Positions 60,587-64,000 of a stretch of 64,000 bases of DNA are shown one piece after another (the first letter of the stretch is position 1; each line of letters begins with the position of its first letter). Origin of the DNA: Adiantum capillus-veneris (Eukaryota > Streptophyta > Polypodiopsida > Polypodiales > Pteridaceae); the NCBI GenBank assembly GCA_014529385.2, contig CM043950.1, positions 68,250,435-68,314,434 of the forward strand, written 5' to 3'. The position numbers and the translations under genes were made by a program. A model generated the notes under the pieces. That model ran no database searches. It saw only the letters and a list, made by a program, of their open reading frames with translations, and was not told the DNA's origin.

Positions 60587-61592
60587 TTGGTTGAGTTGCC
60601 TAAACATAAGCAGGCACTGCCGAACAAATGGGTGTGTAAGGTGAAGGAAGAAGAACGTAGGAAGAAAAGGTACAAGTCTAGGCTTGTGGTAAAAGGGTTT
60701 TCTCAAAAAAAAGGTATTGACTTCAATGAAATATTTTCTCCTATTGTAAAAATGAACTCAATAAAGCTTGTCTTAAGCCTTGTGGCTACTCATAATTTAA
60801 ATCTTGAGCAAATGGATGTAAATACGGCATTCCCTCACCGGTGACTTAGAGGAGGAAATTTACATGATTCAACCAAAGGGGTATGAAGTAAAAGGTAAGG
60901 AGAAAATGGTTTGCAGATTAAAGAAGATCTTGTATGGTTTAAAGAAAGCATTAAGACAATGGTACTTGAAGTTTGATCGATGGATGTTGGATCATGGATT
61001 CACAAGATGCAACTCGGATTATTGAAGAATTTGGGAGATGGGAAGTTCATCATCCTAATGTTGTATGTTGATGGCATGTTGATTTGCAAGCGTATACATG
61101 CAGGACATCAAAGACCTAAAAAAGGAGTTTTCTAAATATTTTTTAATGAAAGATTTAGGTGCTGCAAAGAGGATACTTGGTATGAAAATATCAAGGGACA
61201 GGATAAAGAAGACAATAAAGCTATCTCAAGAGGATTACATCAAGAAGGTATTAGAAAGGTTTGCAACGAAAAATGCAAAAACGATTTCTACACCTTTGGC
61301 TTGTCATTTTAAACTAACCAAGGATATGTGTCCAAAGACACAAGATAAGATAGTCTATGTGTCTAAAGTTCCATATGCTTCAGTGCTAGGTGCTCTAATG
61401 TATGCTATGGTTTGGACAAGGCCAGATATTGCAAATGCAGTGGGAGTTGTGAGTAGGTTCATGGACAACCCAAGTAAAGCGCATTGGCAAGCCGTGAAGT
61501 GGATACTTAGGTATCTAAAAGGGACAAAAACAAATGCTTTGTATTTTGGAGTAACTGATATTTTTCTTCAAGGGATGCTGATGCAGATATAG
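60587..61592 (+). pseudogene. I reverse transcriptase (broken)
   Basis: NKWVCKVKEEERRKKRYKSR, FSQKKGIDFNEIFSPIVKMN and LNLEQMDVNTAFPHR (first Asp; frameshift after). LEEEIYMIQPKGYEVKGKEK, the active site YVDG at 61064-61075 (Asp to Gly in the second catalytic position), and FLMKDLGAAKRILGMKISRD to TRPDIANAVGVVSRFMDNPS in the ORF 61098-61592. The active-site change alone would abolish polymerisation. Confidence 0.88.
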
Positions 61593-61990
61593 GCGGTGAC
61601 AAAGAAACTCAGAGGAGCACTACTGGCTACGTCTTCATGGTTGGAGGCACAACAATAAGTTGGGATTCAAATCTGCAGAAAGTGGTCTTACTTTCTACCA
61701 TGGAAGCAGAGTATGCCGCAATGATGGAGGCAAGCAAAGAAATTATGTGGCTTCATAGATTCTTAGAAGAGCTTGAATCCAAACAAGACAATTGTGTCTT
61801 GTATAGTGATAGCCAAAGCACTATCCATCTTGCAAAGAACTTAGCCTTTTGACAAAGCACATTGAGGTGAGATATCACTTCATACACACTCTTTTGGAAG
61901 AGGGGCAGCTAAAGCTAGGAAAGGTGCATATAAGTGAAAATCCTGCAGACATGTTTACAAAGGTGGTCAACAAGGAGAAGTTGAGATTTT
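61593..61990 (+). pseudogene. I RNase H
   Basis: [40 protein letters not shown] and [15 protein letters not shown] carry the catalytic D-E-D set. The end of pol is readable in another frame (VRYHFIHTLLEEGQL; ENPADMFTKVVNKEKLRFC), broken by a frameshift at about 61852. Confidence 0.85.
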
Positions 61991-62067
61991 GCCCATCTTC
62001 AATCGGCATTCAGGGATAAGAAGCCAGGATGGAAAGCAGTCATAGGTTTGGTTTGGAAATCAGTCTC

Positions 62068-62079
62068 CAAGTGGGAGAT
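62068..62079 (+). promoter_or_regulatory. Polypurine tract of I
   Basis: AAGTGGGAGA immediately before TTGTTAAGTATGG, the usual Copia arrangement (GTGGGAGATTGTTA). Confidence 0.85.
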
Positions 62080-62704
62080 TGTTAAGTATGGAGCCTAATT
62101 TACCCCTTGTAATTTTCTATGTTAAAAATGCACATTTGTAAGGCCTCCATTATGAGGAGAAGCCATCGTGCGTGAAGAAAAATAACTCGCCAAAAAATAA
62201 AATCACTCGTTGGAAATCAAAATTCTCATGCCCAGTCACTGGAATAATCCTTTTCGCAGGAATATTATGGCCGGACGGCGGTCGAACAGTGGTCGAAAAC
62301 CGGTCGGTCGTTTGGCTGGTTGGCCGGTGGCCGGTGGCCGGTGGCAAAATTCAATGGCCGGTGGCCGATTTCAAAGGAGGACTTGTCTTCTCAAGGGAGG
62401 CCACACATGGGCGGATTGGAGGGTCCGATTTGGACTTATCTACACAAGGGCGGCTACACATGGCTGCCTCTCATGAGAGAGGGAAGCCCTTTTGGCTTAT
62501 AAAAGGAGGCCATTTCTACACACATTTTAAAGTGTGAAGTTGATGCAACAAGGTGGGTGTGAGGTGGTGAGAGTGAAGCAAAGCGGGAGCTCTATTAAGG
62601 GTATAATCCATTTGAAACCTACTTCTTGTTTTGAAGTACTAAAGCCATTGAGTGGCTGCTTCCCCATGGACGTAGCCCACAGTGGGTGAATCACGTATAT
62701 CGTG

Positions 62705-62768
<64 letters not shown>

Positions 62769-62854
62769 TCTATAATCTCTTGTGTGTGAAAATTATCTCT
62801 CTCCATTAAGTAATCTACTCAATTATCTACTTAGCTACGTCATAATTCCTAATA
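62080..62854 (+). repeat. 3' LTR of I
   Basis: 775 bp starting TGTTAAGTATGG and ending CCTAATA (expected CCTAACA). It has a TATA box (TTATAAAA, 62497-62504), a short (GGCCGGT)-type repeat near 62320-62345 with a different copy number from the 5' LTR, and a (CT)n tract. Confidence 0.88.
62709..62766. repeat. (CT)n microsatellite in the I 3' LTR
   Basis: A pure CT tract of about 58 bases in the part of the LTR that is missing from the 5' copy. Confidence 0.95.
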
Positions 62855-62859
62855 GATTT

Positions 62860-63450
62860 CTAGCCATATTTATGGATGACTTCACTGTATTCTCAACCTA
62901 GGAGAAGCATTTGTTGTTTCTAGAAATGGTTTTCCAGTGGTGTAAGGAGAAGAGGATCTGTTTGAATCCATTCAAACCTGTTTTCCTGGTCTGGAAGGGA
63001 TAATTGCTAGGGTATATAGTGTCCAGGAATGGCATAGAGATGGCCAATGATAAAATCCAGTGTATCTAGTAGGCCAAGGCACCCTACACAACATTTGAAT
63101 TAAGTTCATTCTTGGGATATATCAATTTTTATATAATATTTGTTCATATGTTTTCTTCCAAGGAATTACCTTTATATGAGCTCACCAAGAAAATCGGTAA
63201 GTTCATCTGGACTCCTGAATGTGAGGAGAGCTTCCAATGTCTTAAAAATTCCATTATCATCAGTAAGCCAGTACTCCAACAACTGAATTGGGATGTTATA
63301 TTCCATGTGCATGTTGATGCTTCGGGACTGGAAATGGTAGTAATATTGGCTCAACCATATGGGAGGACTGATTATCTAGTGTATTTTTCCAGTCGCAGAT
63401 TCAGTCAAGCTGAACAAGGATATACCACCATGAAGAGAGAAGCCTTATGA
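62860..63450 (+). pseudogene. H reverse transcriptase C-terminal part and RNase H start
   Basis: It resumes LAIFMDDFTVFS (active site FMDD), LFLEMVFQWCKEKRICLNPF and YIVSRNGIEMANDKIQC with stops. The clean frame 63112-63450 covers the RT-RNase H connection (ELPLYELTKKIGKFIWTPEC) and RNase H start (VIFHVHVDASGLEMVVILAQ). It ends at a stop at 63448. Confidence 0.85.
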
Positions 63451-63711
63451 ATGGTTTTCAGTGCCACGAACTTTCGACATTATTTACTGGGCAAACTATT
63501 TCATTTCTATGTGGATCATCAAGCATTATTATTTTTTATTAACAAAGTTATTATGCAAGGAATATTGATCAGATGGATGATGTTCCTCATGGAGTTTGAA
63601 TTCCGCATATTCCATAAGCTTGGGAAATTTCATTGTGGTGCTGGTTTTTTGTCCAGAAGTACTGAAGGCTACTGTGAAATATCCTTAAAATATGAGCCAA
63701 TAGATGTATAG
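63451..63711 (+). CDS. H RNase H, C-terminal part
   Basis: In frame with the upstream part after a single stop: NFRHYLLGKLFHFYVDHQAL, MFLMEFEFRIFHKLGKFHCG and AGFLSRSTEGYCE (normally ADxLSR). Confidence 0.82.
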   Translation: MVFSATNFRHYLLGKLFHFYVDHQALLFFINKVIMQGILIRWMMFLMEFEFRIFHKLGKFHCGAGFLSRSTEGYCEISLKYEPIDV

Positions 63712-64000
63712 GTGTTTCAGGTAACAAGTGAGAAAAATATAGATCTAGAATGGTATGATGTATATCAGTTCCTTTCAAAGGGAATATTCCTAGAAAACTG
63801 GACTCAAAATCAGAAGAAGGCTCTAATTATTAAGAGTCTGAAGTTCACCATCATAGGAGGATTTCTCTATAGACTGGGTGTTGATGATGTTCTTCAAAGG
63901 TGTGTGCCAATGAAAGGAAGGATGCAAGTCATCTCTGAAGCACACGATGGGGATTCTGGAGGACACTTCTCCACTCATATTACTTATAAGAATATTTTGC
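63712..64000 (+). pseudogene. H integrase N-terminal zinc region (cut by window end)
   Basis: The translation shows NWTQNQKKALIIKSLKFTII, FLYRLGVDDVLQRCVPMKGR and ISEAHDGDSGGHFSTHIT, the H-x-H half of the HHCC module. The window ends before the two Cys residues. Confidence 0.78.

Larger units (their letters stand above)
57936..62854 (+). mobile_element. Copia element I inserted in H
   Basis: Plus-strand Copia element. Its 5' LTR is 57936-58573 (truncated), gag and zinc knuckle to about 58920, protease, integrase, RT and RNase H to 61990, purine tract 62068-62078 and 3' LTR 62080-62854. The 5' LTR end, the primer site and the gag start are deleted, as LTR sequence runs straight into gag at about 58574. 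Inactivating changes include protease D-F-G, RT YVDG and several frameshifts. Confidence 0.88.

Overview
The window is plant nuclear DNA made almost entirely of LTR retrotransposons nested inside one another. I found no host gene, rRNA, tRNA gene or CRISPR array. Plant origin is indicated by a chromodomain (chromovirus) Ty3 element, primer sites of the type TGGTATCAGAGC (complementary to initiator-Met tRNA), Tat-like Ty3 and plant-type Copia elements. The density of nesting suggests a large-genome vascular plant; the species cannot be named from sequence alone. Element nicknames below are mine. || LAYOUT. 1-1143: nothing recognisable. 1144-54850: one nest. The outermost layer is a minus-strand Copia element 'P' (5' LTR 54622-54850, gag-pol 54412 down to about 46985). 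Its 3' LTR is split into 1144-1220 and about 46826-46965. Inside that split LTR lies about 1 kb of unclassified sequence 'W', interrupted by a plus-strand element 'Y' (1445-46023; LTRs 1445-2362 and 45108-46023; 5-bp duplication ATGAG on both sides). Y has no polymerase: it carries a long leader with an array of 24-bp palindromes and a broken gag-like/coiled-coil reading frame (41659 to about 45050). || INSIDE Y. (1) 'S', a probable solo LTR (3352-5292). (2) 'G', a Tat-like Ty3 element (from somewhere in 5706-6187 to about 26220), itself hosting chromovirus 'A' on the minus strand (7100-16082, duplication TTATC) and a 1.34-kb terminal-inverted-repeat element 'M' (19242-20584). (3) 'C', a divergent Ty3 element inserted in the centre of one of Y's palindromes and later caught in a roughly 9-kb tandem duplication (a truncated copy 26221-32770 and a fuller copy 32771-41741) that also copied 0.83 kb of flanking Y. 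|| P is also broken by 'T' (49892-53022), a 3.13-kb inverted-repeat element packed with microsatellites and homopolymers, with an 8-bp duplication. || RIGHT PART. 54851 to about 55330 holds nothing recognisable. From about 55330 to the window end is Ty3 element 'H', whose reverse transcriptase is split by Copia element 'I' (57936-62854, duplication GATTT). || Several insertions (A into G, M into G, T into P, I into H, Y into W) are supported by matching target duplications. For A, M, T and I the host reading frame also resumes exactly across the insertion, the strongest evidence available here. All coding regions carry stops, frameshifts or lost catalytic residues, so the listed products are mostly pseudogenes. 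|| The points most worth attention are the palindrome array of Y and the two LTR insertions at palindrome centres, the microsatellite-filled element T, the second protease-like domain plus basic tail after the integrase of G, the coding content of Y, the unusual RT of C, and the duplication.
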